64,000 nucleotides of DNA from Mycolicibacter sp. MU0102 (GTDB lineage Bacteria; Actinomycetota; Actinomycetes; Mycobacteriales; Mycobacteriaceae), in NCBI RefSeq assembly GCF_963378105.1, contig NZ_OY726398.1, positions 930,001 through 994,000 of the forward strand, given 5' to 3'. How positions within the stretch are numbered: position 1 is the stretch's first letter; each line of letters begins with the position of its first letter. Of this stretch, positions 45,425 through 53,842 are shown in pieces. Position numbers and translations under genes: made by a program. The notes beneath the pieces are model-generated. The model saw nothing but the letters and a program-made list of their open reading frames with translations, did no database searches and was not told the DNA's origin.

Positions 45425-46798
45425 CTAAGGCCCGTCGTCGTCGGCACTGGAACCGTTGTCGCCCAGCAGTTTTTCGGGGTGGTGGTAGTGGTTGACCCGC
45501 GGCTGACCGTGGTCTAAGTGTGGCGGCGGCAGGGTCTGGGTGGTCCCGTCGTGGCGCTTGCGGGTCTTCCAGCCGCCTGAGGTGATCAGCTGGTGGTGGG
45601 GGCCGCAGCGCAGGGTCAGGTCAGTGATGTCGGTGCGTCTGGTTTTGGCGTAGTCCTCGTCGTGATGCACTTCGCAGAAGTAGCCGGATATGGGGCAGTT
45701 GGGGTGCGAGCACCCGCGTTCTCTGGCGTAGAGCACGATGCGTTGCGCCGGCGAAGCCAGCCGTTTGGTGTGGAACAGGGCCAACTCTTTGGCGCCGTCG
45801 TAGATGCGCAGGTAGTGGTGGGCGTGGCTCGCCATGGCGATCACGTCGCGGATGGGCAGCCAGGTGCCGCCGCCGGTGTGGGCTTTGCCGGTGCCGGATT
45901 CCAGGTCGGCCAGGGTGGTGGAGACGATGATGGTGGCCGGTAAGCCGTTGTGCTGACCGAGGTTTCCCGAGGCCAGCAGGGCGCGGCCCATGGCGGTCAG
46001 GGCATCGTGATTGCGTTGGGCGGCGCTGCGGGCATCGGCGTCGATCTGGGTTTGGGACGGGGTGCCGCCGGTGCAGGGCGTCGCGTCGTTGGGGTTGCAC
46101 ATCCCCGGCGCGGCCCAGCGAGCCAGTACGGCATCCCAGGTGGCGCGGGCTTGCGGATCGAGGTAGCCCTTGATCGGGGTCATGCCGTCACGGTCTTGGG
46201 AACCGAGCACGATCCCGCGGCGTTTGGCGCGATCGTCCTCGGTGTAGTTGCCGTCGGGTTGCAGGTGGTCGGCCAGCCGTTGGGCGAGTTTGGCGAGTTC
46301 ATCGGGACGACAATCCGTACCCAATGCGGTGAGGTGTTGTTCGGCCTGAGTCAGGGTGCCCGCATCGATAGCGTCGGGCAGGTAGGTGAAGAAGGAGCGG
46401 ATCACCGCGATGTGGGCGGTGCTGATCTTCCCCTCCCGCTGTGCGGTGGCCACCGCGGGTAGTACCGGGTCCAGTGCTTCGCCGGTGAGGGTGCGGCGGG
46501 CACCGAGTTCGGCGGCCTCCGCCAGACGCCGCCCGGCCTCACCGCGGCTGATCCGTAACTCGTCTGCCAGCACCCAGCGGGGTTTGCCGCCCAACTCGGC
46601 GGGGTCGGTGCCGGCGAGCCGGTTGACCAGAGGGTGTTCTACTGCCGGCAGCCGGCGCCGCAGCCGCTCGCAGCGCCCCAACAGTGCCAGGCATTCCCGT
46701 GGGGTCAGCGCCTCGAAGTCCAGGTCGAGCGCTCGGTCCAGGGCGGTGGCCAGCGCGTCGAACACCTCGAGGATCGCTTCCCGGTTGCTCGAACGCAT
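45425..46798 (-). CDS. DUF222 / HNH endonuclease domain protein (13E12-type repeat family)
   Basis: A 457-residue protein of the family that fills mycobacterial genomes as the 13E12 repeat. The N-terminal DUF222 (about 10-330) contains RLRRRLPAVEHPLVNRLAGT and RISRGEAGRRLAEAAELGAR. The C-terminal HNH nuclease motif is RERGCSHPNCPISGYFCEVHH then LRCGPHHQLI, with Cys/His metal ligands visible. It sits between purH and the amidohydrolase, a common location for such mobile or multi-copy genes. I saw no flanking inverted or direct repeats in the sequence near its ends. Its biological role is unknown. Confidence 0.9.
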   Translation of the reverse strand: MRSSNREAILEVFDALATALDRALDLDFEALTPRECLALLGRCERLRRRLPAVEHPLVNRLAGTDPAELGGKPRWVLADELRISRGEAGRRLAEAAELGARRTLTGEALDPVLPAVATAQREGKISTAHIAVIRSFFTYLPDAIDAGTLTQAEQHLTALGTDCRPDELAKLAQRLADHLQPDGNYTEDDRAKRRGIVLGSQDRDGMTPIKGYLDPQARATWDAVLARWAAPGMCNPNDATPCTGGTPSQTQIDADARSAAQRNHDALTAMGRALLASGNLGQHNGLPATIIVSTTLADLESGTGKAHTGGGTWLPIRDVIAMASHAHHYLRIYDGAKELALFHTKRLASPAQRIVLYARERGCSHPNCPISGYFCEVHHDEDYAKTRRTDITDLTLRCGPHHQLITSGGWKTRKRHDGTTQTLPPPHLDHGQPRVNHYHHPEKLLGDNGSSADDDGP

Positions 46799-46895
46799 GT
46801 GCTAATTCTATTGCGCCAGTCCGGCGTTGGCGCAGGCAGAACGCGAATCTGTGGATCAAATCCGAACTGGGGATAACCGCCGCAAAAGACAGCCC

Positions 46896-46927
46896 TTGAC
46901 AGAAAGATTGTAGGCGCTCACTATCTA
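46896..46927 (+). promoter_or_regulatory. Promoter with embedded 22-bp palindrome before amidohydrolase-tetR
   Basis: TTGACA (46896-46901) and TATCTA (46922-46927) flank an imperfect palindrome at 46905-46926 of the form AGATnGTnnGCGCnnACnATCT (16 of 22 positions symmetric). Overlap with the -10 suggests repression, probably by the TetR protein at 48730. The 20-bp spacer is longer than usual. Confidence 0.5.
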
Positions 46928-46953
46928 TCTCAACTTCGAAGTGGGGAGACGAC

Positions 46954-48726
46954 GTGGCCTATGACCTGATCATCCGCAACGGACTGTGGTTCGACGGCCT
47001 GGGCAACGCTCCCCAGGTCCGCACCCTGGGCATCCGCGACGGCGTCGTCGCCGACATCGCGGGGGAGCTGGATGAGACCGGCTGCCCGGAGGTGATCGAC
47101 GCGGCCGGTAAGTGGGTGGTTCCGGGCTTCATCGACGTGCACACCCACTACGACGCCGAGGTGCTGCTGGACCCGGGCCTGCGGGAATCGGTGCGCCACG
47201 GCGTCACCACGGTGTTGCTGGGCAACTGCTCGCTGTCGACGGTGTACGCCGAGTCCGAGGACGCCGCCGACCTGTTCAGCCGGGTCGAGGCAGTCCCGCG
47301 CAAGTTCGTGCTGGACGCGCTACAGACCAAGAAGACCTGGTCCACGCCCGCCGAGTACGTGCGGGCCCTCGAGGAGTTGCCGCTCGGGCCCAATATCAGC
47401 TCCATGCTCGGCCATTCGGACCTGCGGACCGCGGTGCTCGGCCTGGATCGCGCCACCACCGACGGCGTCGTCCCGACCGACGCCGAGCTGGAGAAGATGG
47501 CCGCCCTGCTCGATCAGGGCCTCGACGCGGGACTCCTGGGCATGTCCGGGATGGACGCCCCCATCGACAAGCTCGACGGCGACCGGTTCCGGTCCCGGGC
47601 GCTGCCGTCGACGTTCGCCACCTGGCGGGAACGGCGACGCTTGATCAAGGTGCTGCGCAAGCGCGGCCGAATGCTACAGAGCGCCCCCGACGTCCGAAAC
47701 CCGTTGACCGCCTTGAACTTCTTTTTGACCAGCAGCGGGATGTTTGGCCGTCGGCGCGGGGTCCGGATGAGCCTGCTGGTCTCGGCCGACGCCAAGTCGG
47801 CGCCGGGCGCGGTGCGGGTATTCGGTCCAGGTGCTCGGCTGCTCAATGCCGTGCTCGGCTCCAGCGTGCGATTCCAGCACCTACCGGTGCCGTTCGAGTT
47901 GTATTCCGACGGAATCGATCTGCCGGTGTTCGAGGAATTCGGCGCGGGAACCGCCGCGCTGCATCTGCGCGACCAGTTGGAGCGCAACGCGCTGCTGGCT
48001 GACACCGAGTACCGCCGCCGATTCCGCAAGGCCTTCGACCGAAAGAAGCTGGGCCCGTCCTTGTGGCACCGCGACTTCCATGACGCGGTGATCGTCGAAT
48101 GCCCCGATGCCAGCCTGGTCGGCAAGAGCTTCGGCCAGATCGCCGAGGAGCGTGGGCTGCACCCGTTGGACGCGTTCCTCGATGTGTTGGTGGACAACGG
48201 CGAACGCAACGTCCGCTGGACCACGATCGTCGCCAACCACCGGCCCAAGCAGCTGGACAAGTTGGCCAACGAGCCGGTGATCCACATGGGGTTCTCCGAC
48301 GCCGGAGCGCACCTGCGCAACATGGCCTTCTACAACTACTCGCTGCGCCTGCTCAAGCGCGTCCGCGACGCCGAGGCGGCCGGACGGCCGTTCATGAGCG
48401 TCCAGCGGGCGGTGTACCGCCTGACCTCCGAAGTCGCCGACTGGTTCGGGTTCGACGCCGGCACGCTGCGCCGAGGCGACCGCGCGGACTTCGTGGTGAT
48501 CGACCCGGCCGGTCTGACCGACGCCGTCGACGGCTACCACGAGGCAAAGGTGCCGTTCTACGGCGACCTGAGCCGCATGGTCAACCGCAACGATGACGCG
48601 GTGGTCGCGACCGCCGTGGGCGGCACCGTGGTGTTCCGCAACGGGCAGTTCTGCGACGGCTACGGCACCACCGTCAAGTCCGGACGCTTCCTGCGTGCCG
48701 GAACCCGTGAGTTGCAATCGGTCTAG
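46954..48726 (+). CDS. D-aminoacylase-like amidohydrolase (Rv2913c-like)
   Basis: A 590-residue metal-dependent amidohydrolase of the N-acyl-D-amino-acid deacylase group. The metal motif is GFIDVHTHYDAE with His63 and His65, followed by GNCSLS (Cys92, a metal ligand typical of D-aminoacylases). Near the C-terminus are HMGFSDAGAHLRNM with the conserved Asp, and RGDRADFVVIDPAGL. The GTG start follows GTGGGGAG. The pairing with a TetR gene 3 bp downstream resembles M. tuberculosis Rv2913c-Rv2912c as I recall it. The physiological substrate is unknown. Confidence 0.88.
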   Translation: MAYDLIIRNGLWFDGLGNAPQVRTLGIRDGVVADIAGELDETGCPEVIDAAGKWVVPGFIDVHTHYDAEVLLDPGLRESVRHGVTTVLLGNCSLSTVYAESEDAADLFSRVEAVPRKFVLDALQTKKTWSTPAEYVRALEELPLGPNISSMLGHSDLRTAVLGLDRATTDGVVPTDAELEKMAALLDQGLDAGLLGMSGMDAPIDKLDGDRFRSRALPSTFATWRERRRLIKVLRKRGRMLQSAPDVRNPLTALNFFLTSSGMFGRRRGVRMSLLVSADAKSAPGAVRVFGPGARLLNAVLGSSVRFQHLPVPFELYSDGIDLPVFEEFGAGTAALHLRDQLERNALLADTEYRRRFRKAFDRKKLGPSLWHRDFHDAVIVECPDASLVGKSFGQIAEERGLHPLDAFLDVLVDNGERNVRWTTIVANHRPKQLDKLANEPVIHMGFSDAGAHLRNMAFYNYSLRLLKRVRDAEAAGRPFMSVQRAVYRLTSEVADWFGFDAGTLRRGDRADFVVIDPAGLTDAVDGYHEAKVPFYGDLSRMVNRNDDAVVATAVGGTVVFRNGQFCDGYGTTVKSGRFLRAGTRELQSV

Positions 48727-48729
48727 CAC

Positions 48730-49332
48730 ATGGCCCGAACCCAGCAGGAGCGCCGCGAGACCACCGTTGCCAAACTGCTCGACGCCAGCATCTCCACCAT
48801 CGCCGAGATCGGTTACGCCCGGGCGTCAGCCAAGGTGATCGCCGTGCGCGCCGGGGTATCCGACGGGGCGTTGTTCCGCCATTTCGGCACCATGGGTGAT
48901 TTCATGGCGGCCACCGCCCGCGAGGTGCTGCGCCGGCAGCTCGAGCTGATCGCCAAGCAAGTGGCGGAGATCCCGGCCGACGGCTCGGCGCTGGAAGCGG
49001 TATTGACCCTGTTGCGTGATCTGACGGCGAACTCCAACAACGCGGTGGTCTACGAGCTGCTGATCGCCGCACGCACCGACGAGAAGCTGCGCTCCACACT
49101 GTCGGAGGTGTTGGACGAATACGGTGCGAAGATCTTCGACACCGCCCGTGGGTTTCCCGGCGCCGACGCCTTTCCCGAAGAGCTGTTACCGAACGTGGTT
49201 GCGCTGCTGACCAACACCTTCGACGGCGCCGCGATCCTGCGGACCGTGCTTCCGCAGCCCGAGATCGAGGCCAATCGCATTCCGTTGCTGCTGAAGCTGT
49301 TTGAGGACTGGTCTGAGACCCAGACGTCTTAG
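48730..49332 (+). CDS. TetR-family transcriptional regulator
   Basis: A 200-residue regulator starting 3 bp after the amidohydrolase stop. N-terminal HTH: ISTIAEIGYARASAKVIAVR then AGVSDGALFRHFGTMGDFMA, the GALFRHF form of the recognition helix. The C-terminal part is an all-alpha ligand domain. Co-transcription with the enzyme, plus a palindrome in the shared promoter at 46905-46926, suggests autoregulation. Its 3' end overlaps the convergent hydrolase gene by 4 bp. Confidence 0.9.
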   Translation: MARTQQERRETTVAKLLDASISTIAEIGYARASAKVIAVRAGVSDGALFRHFGTMGDFMAATAREVLRRQLELIAKQVAEIPADGSALEAVLTLLRDLTANSNNAVVYELLIAARTDEKLRSTLSEVLDEYGAKIFDTARGFPGADAFPEELLPNVVALLTNTFDGAAILRTVLPQPEIEANRIPLLLKLFEDWSETQTS

Positions 49333-50234
49333 GCGGTCTCGCCGGTGACGGGCGCCGAGTGGGCATCGCTCGGCGCGGCCGCAGTCGCATGATCCACGAA
49401 GTCGGCGATCTCGGCGACCGCCCGGCGAGCGTCGGGGTTGAAGTCGAAGGTGAGCTGGAACATGTGCAACGCACGGTCCCACACCTGAACCCAGTTCGGC
49501 ACACCGGCGGCGGTCAGCTTGTCGGCCAGCATGAAGGTGTCGTTGCGCAGCATCTCGTTGTTGCCGACCTGCAGCAGGAACGGTCCCAGCCCGCGCAGCT
49601 CGGCTTCCGGCGGCATCACCGGCAGCTCACGAGTGCCGTTCACGGTGGCGAACACCCGGTAGATGAACATGAACGCCATGAACGGGAAGAACGGGTCGCG
49701 GTGGGTGCGCGCGGCCTCGCGTTTGATCTCCATGTCCGACGACGTCAGCGCTGACATCAAAACCTGACCTGCGGGCGCCGGCAGCCCGGCATCGCGCGCC
49801 GCGATCGCGGTGTTCACCGCCATCAGGCCGCCGGCCGAATCTCCCGCCACCACAATGTGCTCCGCGGTGAACCCAGCGTCCAGCACGCGACGGTAGGCGC
49901 ACAGCCCGTCGGCGACGGCCTCGTCGATGCCGGCCAGCGGCGCCAAGCGGTAGCCGACATTGAACACCTTCGCACCGGTGACCTCGGAGAGCTTGCTGGC
50001 AAAGCGACGGTGCGAATTGAGCCCCAGCGTCACCAGCGCCGAACCGTGGAAGTAGACGATCACCCGGTTTGAGTCGCGGGCGCCCGGCGCCACCACCCAC
50101 TCTGCCGGACAGTCGGTCAGCCGCTCCCGAGTCACCTCGGTGCCCGGCAGCGCCCGGATGTAGCGCATCGGTTGGTCGATGAGGTCCAGGCGGGCCCGCT
50201 GCAAACCGGCGGGCCAGAACCGGTTGACGACCAT
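49329..50234 (-). CDS. Alpha/beta hydrolase, HSL/Lip family esterase
   Basis: A 301-residue hormone-sensitive-lipase-type esterase. The nucleophile elbow GDSAGG is present. The oxyanion motif, normally HGGG, reads HGSAL. The acid lies in the LQVGNNEMLRND region and the His in DRALHMFQ. The first ATG is 50234, but the in-frame sequence upstream encodes SWQARLLAAAAAIFLRTPIA, which looks like the hydrophobic N-terminus of mycobacterial Lip proteins; it has no ATG, GTG or TTG before the in-frame TGA. Either the start is atypical or the 5' end has decayed. Substrate: short-chain ester, inferred. Confidence 0.8.
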   Translation of the reverse strand: MVVNRFWPAGLQRARLDLIDQPMRYIRALPGTEVTRERLTDCPAEWVVAPGARDSNRVIVYFHGSALVTLGLNSHRRFASKLSEVTGAKVFNVGYRLAPLAGIDEAVADGLCAYRRVLDAGFTAEHIVVAGDSAGGLMAVNTAIAARDAGLPAPAGQVLMSALTSSDMEIKREAARTHRDPFFPFMAFMFIYRVFATVNGTRELPVMPPEAELRGLGPFLLQVGNNEMLRNDTFMLADKLTAAGVPNWVQVWDRALHMFQLTFDFNPDARRAVAEIADFVDHATAAAPSDAHSAPVTGETA

Positions 50235-50446
50235 GCCGAGCAGCGTCAGCGCTGCGATCGGTGTGCGCAGAAATATCGCTGCGGCCGCGGCCAGCAGTCG
50301 GGCCTGCCAGGATGCCGGGCCGAAATAGGTCTGAGCCGGTCATTCGCGCCATTCCGGAAAGTTCACAGTACCCAGGGTATCGGGTATTGGACGAGTGGAT
50401 AAACGCAGGACATCGTGACGGACTTTCACGCCCGTCGTAGCGTGGA

Positions 50447-51847
50447 GTGGTGACCGCGCCGAATGCCCCGCACGATCTGCCCAAAACTCTCGGTGAGCTG
50501 CGTGCTGCCGGCCACCGTGAGAGGGGGGTCAAACAAGAGATCGCCGAGAACCTGTTGGCCCGGCTCGGCGACGGTGACGACGCCGCAGCCATCTGGCCCG
50601 GCATCTTCGGGTTCGAGGACACCGTGCTGCCGCAACTCGAGCGCGCGTTGATCGCCGGTCACGACATCGTGCTGCTGGGCGAGCGCGGCCAGGGCAAAAC
50701 TCGCCTGCTGCGCGCGTTGACCGGATTGCTTGACGAGTGGACCCCGGTGATCGCCGGCGCCGAGCTCGGTGAGCACCCGTATTCGCCGATCACGCCCGAG
50801 TCGATTCGTCGGGTAGCCGAACTTGGCGATGACCTGCCGGTGGCGTGGCGGCACCGCGACGAGCGCTACACCGAGAAATTGGCCACCCCCGACACCAGCG
50901 TCGCCGACCTGGTCGGCGACATCGACCCGATCAAGGTGGCCGAAGGCCGCAGTCTGGGTGATCCCGAGACCATCGCCTACGGCCTGATCCCGCGGGCGCA
51001 CCGCGGCGTCGTCGCCGTCAACGAACTGCCCGACCTCGCCGAGCGCATCCAGGTGGCGATGCTCAACGTGATGGAGGAGCGCGACATCCAGGTACGCGGC
51101 TACACACTGCGACTGCCCCTGGACGTGCTGGTGGTCGCCAGCGCCAACCCGGAGGACTACACCAACCGCGGCCGCATCATCACCCCGCTCAAGGACCGCT
51201 TCGGCGCCGAGATCCGCACCCACTACCCGCTGGAACTCGACGCCGAGGTCGGCGTGATCGCTCAAGAGGCGCACCTGAGCGCGCAGGTACCGGACTACCT
51301 GCTGGCGGTGCTGGCCCGATTCGCTCGCTACCTGCGGGAGTCCCGCTCGGTGGACCAGCGCTCCGGCGTCTCGGCGCGCTTCGCGATCGCCGCCGCGGAG
51401 ACGGTGGCGGCCTCGGCGCGCCACCGCGGCGCGGTGCTGGGCGAAACCGACCCGGTGGCCCGGGTGGTGGACCTGAGCACGATCGTCGACGTGCTGCGCG
51501 GCAAGTTGGAATTCGAATCCGGCGAGGAAGGCCGCGAGCAGGCGGTGCTGGAGCACCTGTTGCGCCGGGCTACCGCCGATACCGCATCGCGGGCACTGGG
51601 CGGGATCGACGTGGGACCGCTGGTGGCGGCGGTCGAGGACGCGACGGTGACGACGGGCGAGCGGATTTCGGCCAAAGCGGTGCTGGCGGCGCTGCCGGAT
51701 CTGCCGGTGATCGACGCCGTCGCGCAGCGCCTGGGTGCCGAATCCGATGGCGAACGGGCCGCGGCACTCGAGTTGGCCTTGGAAGCACTGTATTTGGCTA
51801 AGCGCATCGACAAGACCTCTGACGAGGGCGAAACCGTCTATGGCTAG
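50447..51847 (+). CDS. MoxR-type / magnesium-chelatase-like AAA+ ATPase (Rv0958-like)
   Basis: A 466-residue AAA+ protein with Walker A GERGQGKTRLLRAL (Lys84), a helix-2 insert region and the sensor motif VVASANPEDYTNRGRIITPL, characteristic of MoxR/BchI ATPases. It is paired with a VWA-domain protein whose start overlaps its end by 8 bp. Such pairs act as chaperones or metal insertases, where the ATPase drives the VWA adaptor. The start is GTG 50447, or GTG 50450, which has a TAGCGT -10 box 6 nt upstream and could be leaderless. The client is unknown. Confidence 0.92.
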   Translation: MVTAPNAPHDLPKTLGELRAAGHRERGVKQEIAENLLARLGDGDDAAAIWPGIFGFEDTVLPQLERALIAGHDIVLLGERGQGKTRLLRALTGLLDEWTPVIAGAELGEHPYSPITPESIRRVAELGDDLPVAWRHRDERYTEKLATPDTSVADLVGDIDPIKVAEGRSLGDPETIAYGLIPRAHRGVVAVNELPDLAERIQVAMLNVMEERDIQVRGYTLRLPLDVLVVASANPEDYTNRGRIITPLKDRFGAEIRTHYPLELDAEVGVIAQEAHLSAQVPDYLLAVLARFARYLRESRSVDQRSGVSARFAIAAAETVAASARHRGAVLGETDPVARVVDLSTIVDVLRGKLEFESGEEGREQAVLEHLLRRATADTASRALGGIDVGPLVAAVEDATVTTGERISAKAVLAALPDLPVIDAVAQRLGAESDGERAAALELALEALYLAKRIDKTSDEGETVYG

Positions 51848-53822
51848 ACGGCACGCCTCCCGGTATTCGGCCTACTCTGGTGGGCCGGATCCGCTCGCGC
51901 CGCCGGTCGATCTGGCCGAGGCGCTGGAGGAGATCGGGCGCGACGTCATGGAGGGGACGTCGCCGCGGCGGGCGCTGCAAGAATTGCTGCGCCGTGGCAC
52001 CAAGAACCTGACCGGAGCCGATCAGCTGGCCGCCGAGGCGCAACGTCGGCGCCGGGAACTGTTGCGCCGCAACAACTTGGACGGAACGCTGGCGGAGGTC
52101 AAGAAGCTGCTCGACGAAGCGGTGCTCGCCGAACGCAAAGAGCTGGCCCGCGCGCTCGACGACGACGCCCGCTTCGCCGAGATGCAGATCGACGCGCTGT
52201 CGCCGTCGCCGGCCAAAGCGGTGCAGGAGCTGGCCGACTACAACTGGCGCAGCGGCGAGGCCCGGGAATCCTACGAGAAGATCAAGGACCTGCTCGGCCG
52301 CGAGATGCTCGACCAGCGTTTCGCCGGCATGAAGCAGGCGCTGGAAGGCGCCACCGACGCCGACCGGCAACGGGTCAGCGACATGCTCGACGATCTCAAC
52401 GAACTGTTGGACAAGCACTCGCGCGGCGAAGACACCGCGCAGGACTTCCAACAGTTCATGGACAAACACGGCGAGTTCTTCCCGGAGAACCCGCGCAATG
52501 TCGAGGAGCTGCTGGATTCGCTGGCTCAGCGGGCGGCCGCCGCGCAGCGTTTCCGTAACAGCCTGAGCGCCGAGCAACGTGCCGAGCTGGATGCGTTGGC
52601 TGAGCAGGCGTTCGGCTCCCCGGCCCTGCAGCAGGCGCTGGGACGCCTGGACGCGCACCTGCAGGCGGCCCGGCCGGGGGAGGACTGGACCGGCTCGTCG
52701 GAGTTTTCCGGCAACAACCCGCTCGGCATGGGTGAGGGCGCCCAGGCCCTGTCCGATATCGCCGAGCTCGAGCAGTTGGCCGAGCAGCTGTCACAGGCGT
52801 ACCCGGGCGCGAGCATGGACGACGTCGATCTGGACGCGTTGGCCCGACAACTCGGCGACCAAGCCGCCGTCGACGCGCGCACGCTGGCCGAACTGGAACG
52901 TGCGCTGCTCAACCAAGGGTTCCTGGACCGCAGCTCCGACGGGCAGTGGCGGCTGTCGCCGAAGGCGATGCGTCGGCTTGGGGAAACGGCGTTACGTGAT
53001 GTGGCACGGCAACTTTCGGGGCGCCGCGGCGAACGCGACCATCGTCGGGCCGGGGCGGCCGGCGAGCTGACCGGGGCGACCCGGCCCTGGCAGTTCGGCG
53101 ACACCGAGCCGTGGAACGTCACCCGCACCCTGACCAACAGCGTGCTGCGGCAGGTCGCCCAGCCCGGCGGGTCTGCGGGCGGTCGGCTGTCGATCAGCGT
53201 GGAGGACGTCGAGGTCTCCGAGACCGAGACGCGCACTCAGTCCGCCGTTGCGTTGCTGGTGGATACCTCGTTCTCGATGGTGATGGACAACCGCTGGCTG
53301 CCGATGAAGCGCACCGCGCTGGCGTTGAACCACCTGATCAGCACCCGGTTCCGCTCAGATGCGTTGCAGATCATCGCGTTTGGCCGCTATGCGCGCACCG
53401 TGTCTGCCGCGGAGCTGACCGGCCTGGAAGGTGTCTACGAGCAGGGCACCAATCTGCACCATGCGCTGGCGCTGGCCGGCCGGCACCTGCGCCGCCACCC
53501 CAACGCCCAGCCGGTGGTGCTGGTGGTCACCGACGGGGAGCCGACGGCGCACTTGGAGGACTATGACGGCGCCGGGGCGGGTTCTGCGGTGTTTTTTGAC
53601 TACCCTCCGCACCCGCGGACCATCGCCCACACCGTGCGGGGCTTCGACGACGTCGCGCGGCTTGGTGCCCAGGTGACGATCTTCCGGCTCGGCGACGATC
53701 CCGGGCTGGCCCGCTTCATCGACCAGGTGGCGCGGCGGGTCCAGGGCCGGGTGGTGGTTCCGGAACTCGACGGTCTGGGCGCTGCGGTGGTCGGGGACTA
53801 CCTGAGGTCGCGCCGCCGTTAA
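51840..53822 (+). CDS. VWA-domain protein, partner of the MoxR ATPase (Rv0959-like)
   Basis: A 660-residue protein starting at ATG 51840, overlapping the ATPase gene by 8 bp. The N-terminal ~450 residues are Arg/Glu/Leu-rich helical and coiled-coil-like (AEAQRRRRELLRRNNLDGTL, LLDEAVLAERKELARALDDD). The C-terminal von Willebrand A domain has the MIDAS motif LLVDTSFSMVMDN with Asp475, Ser477, Ser479, plus the later VLVVTDGEPTAHLED. MIDAS residues are intact, so metal-dependent binding is expected. It works with the ATPase in a MoxR-VWA module of unknown substrate. Confidence 0.92.
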   Translation: MARRHASRYSAYSGGPDPLAPPVDLAEALEEIGRDVMEGTSPRRALQELLRRGTKNLTGADQLAAEAQRRRRELLRRNNLDGTLAEVKKLLDEAVLAERKELARALDDDARFAEMQIDALSPSPAKAVQELADYNWRSGEARESYEKIKDLLGREMLDQRFAGMKQALEGATDADRQRVSDMLDDLNELLDKHSRGEDTAQDFQQFMDKHGEFFPENPRNVEELLDSLAQRAAAAQRFRNSLSAEQRAELDALAEQAFGSPALQQALGRLDAHLQAARPGEDWTGSSEFSGNNPLGMGEGAQALSDIAELEQLAEQLSQAYPGASMDDVDLDALARQLGDQAAVDARTLAELERALLNQGFLDRSSDGQWRLSPKAMRRLGETALRDVARQLSGRRGERDHRRAGAAGELTGATRPWQFGDTEPWNVTRTLTNSVLRQVAQPGGSAGGRLSISVEDVEVSETETRTQSAVALLVDTSFSMVMDNRWLPMKRTALALNHLISTRFRSDALQIIAFGRYARTVSAAELTGLEGVYEQGTNLHHALALAGRHLRRHPNAQPVVLVVTDGEPTAHLEDYDGAGAGSAVFFDYPPHPRTIAHTVRGFDDVARLGAQVTIFRLGDDPGLARFIDQVARRVQGRVVVPELDGLGAAVVGDYLRSRRR

Positions 53823-53842
53823 GTGGCGCTCGGCCGAAAGAG

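Noticed and set aside
45425..46798. DUF222/HNH gene as an insertion sequence or intein-like element
   Set aside because: No terminal inverted repeats or target duplications are visible at the gene ends; it is treated as a multi-copy protein family.
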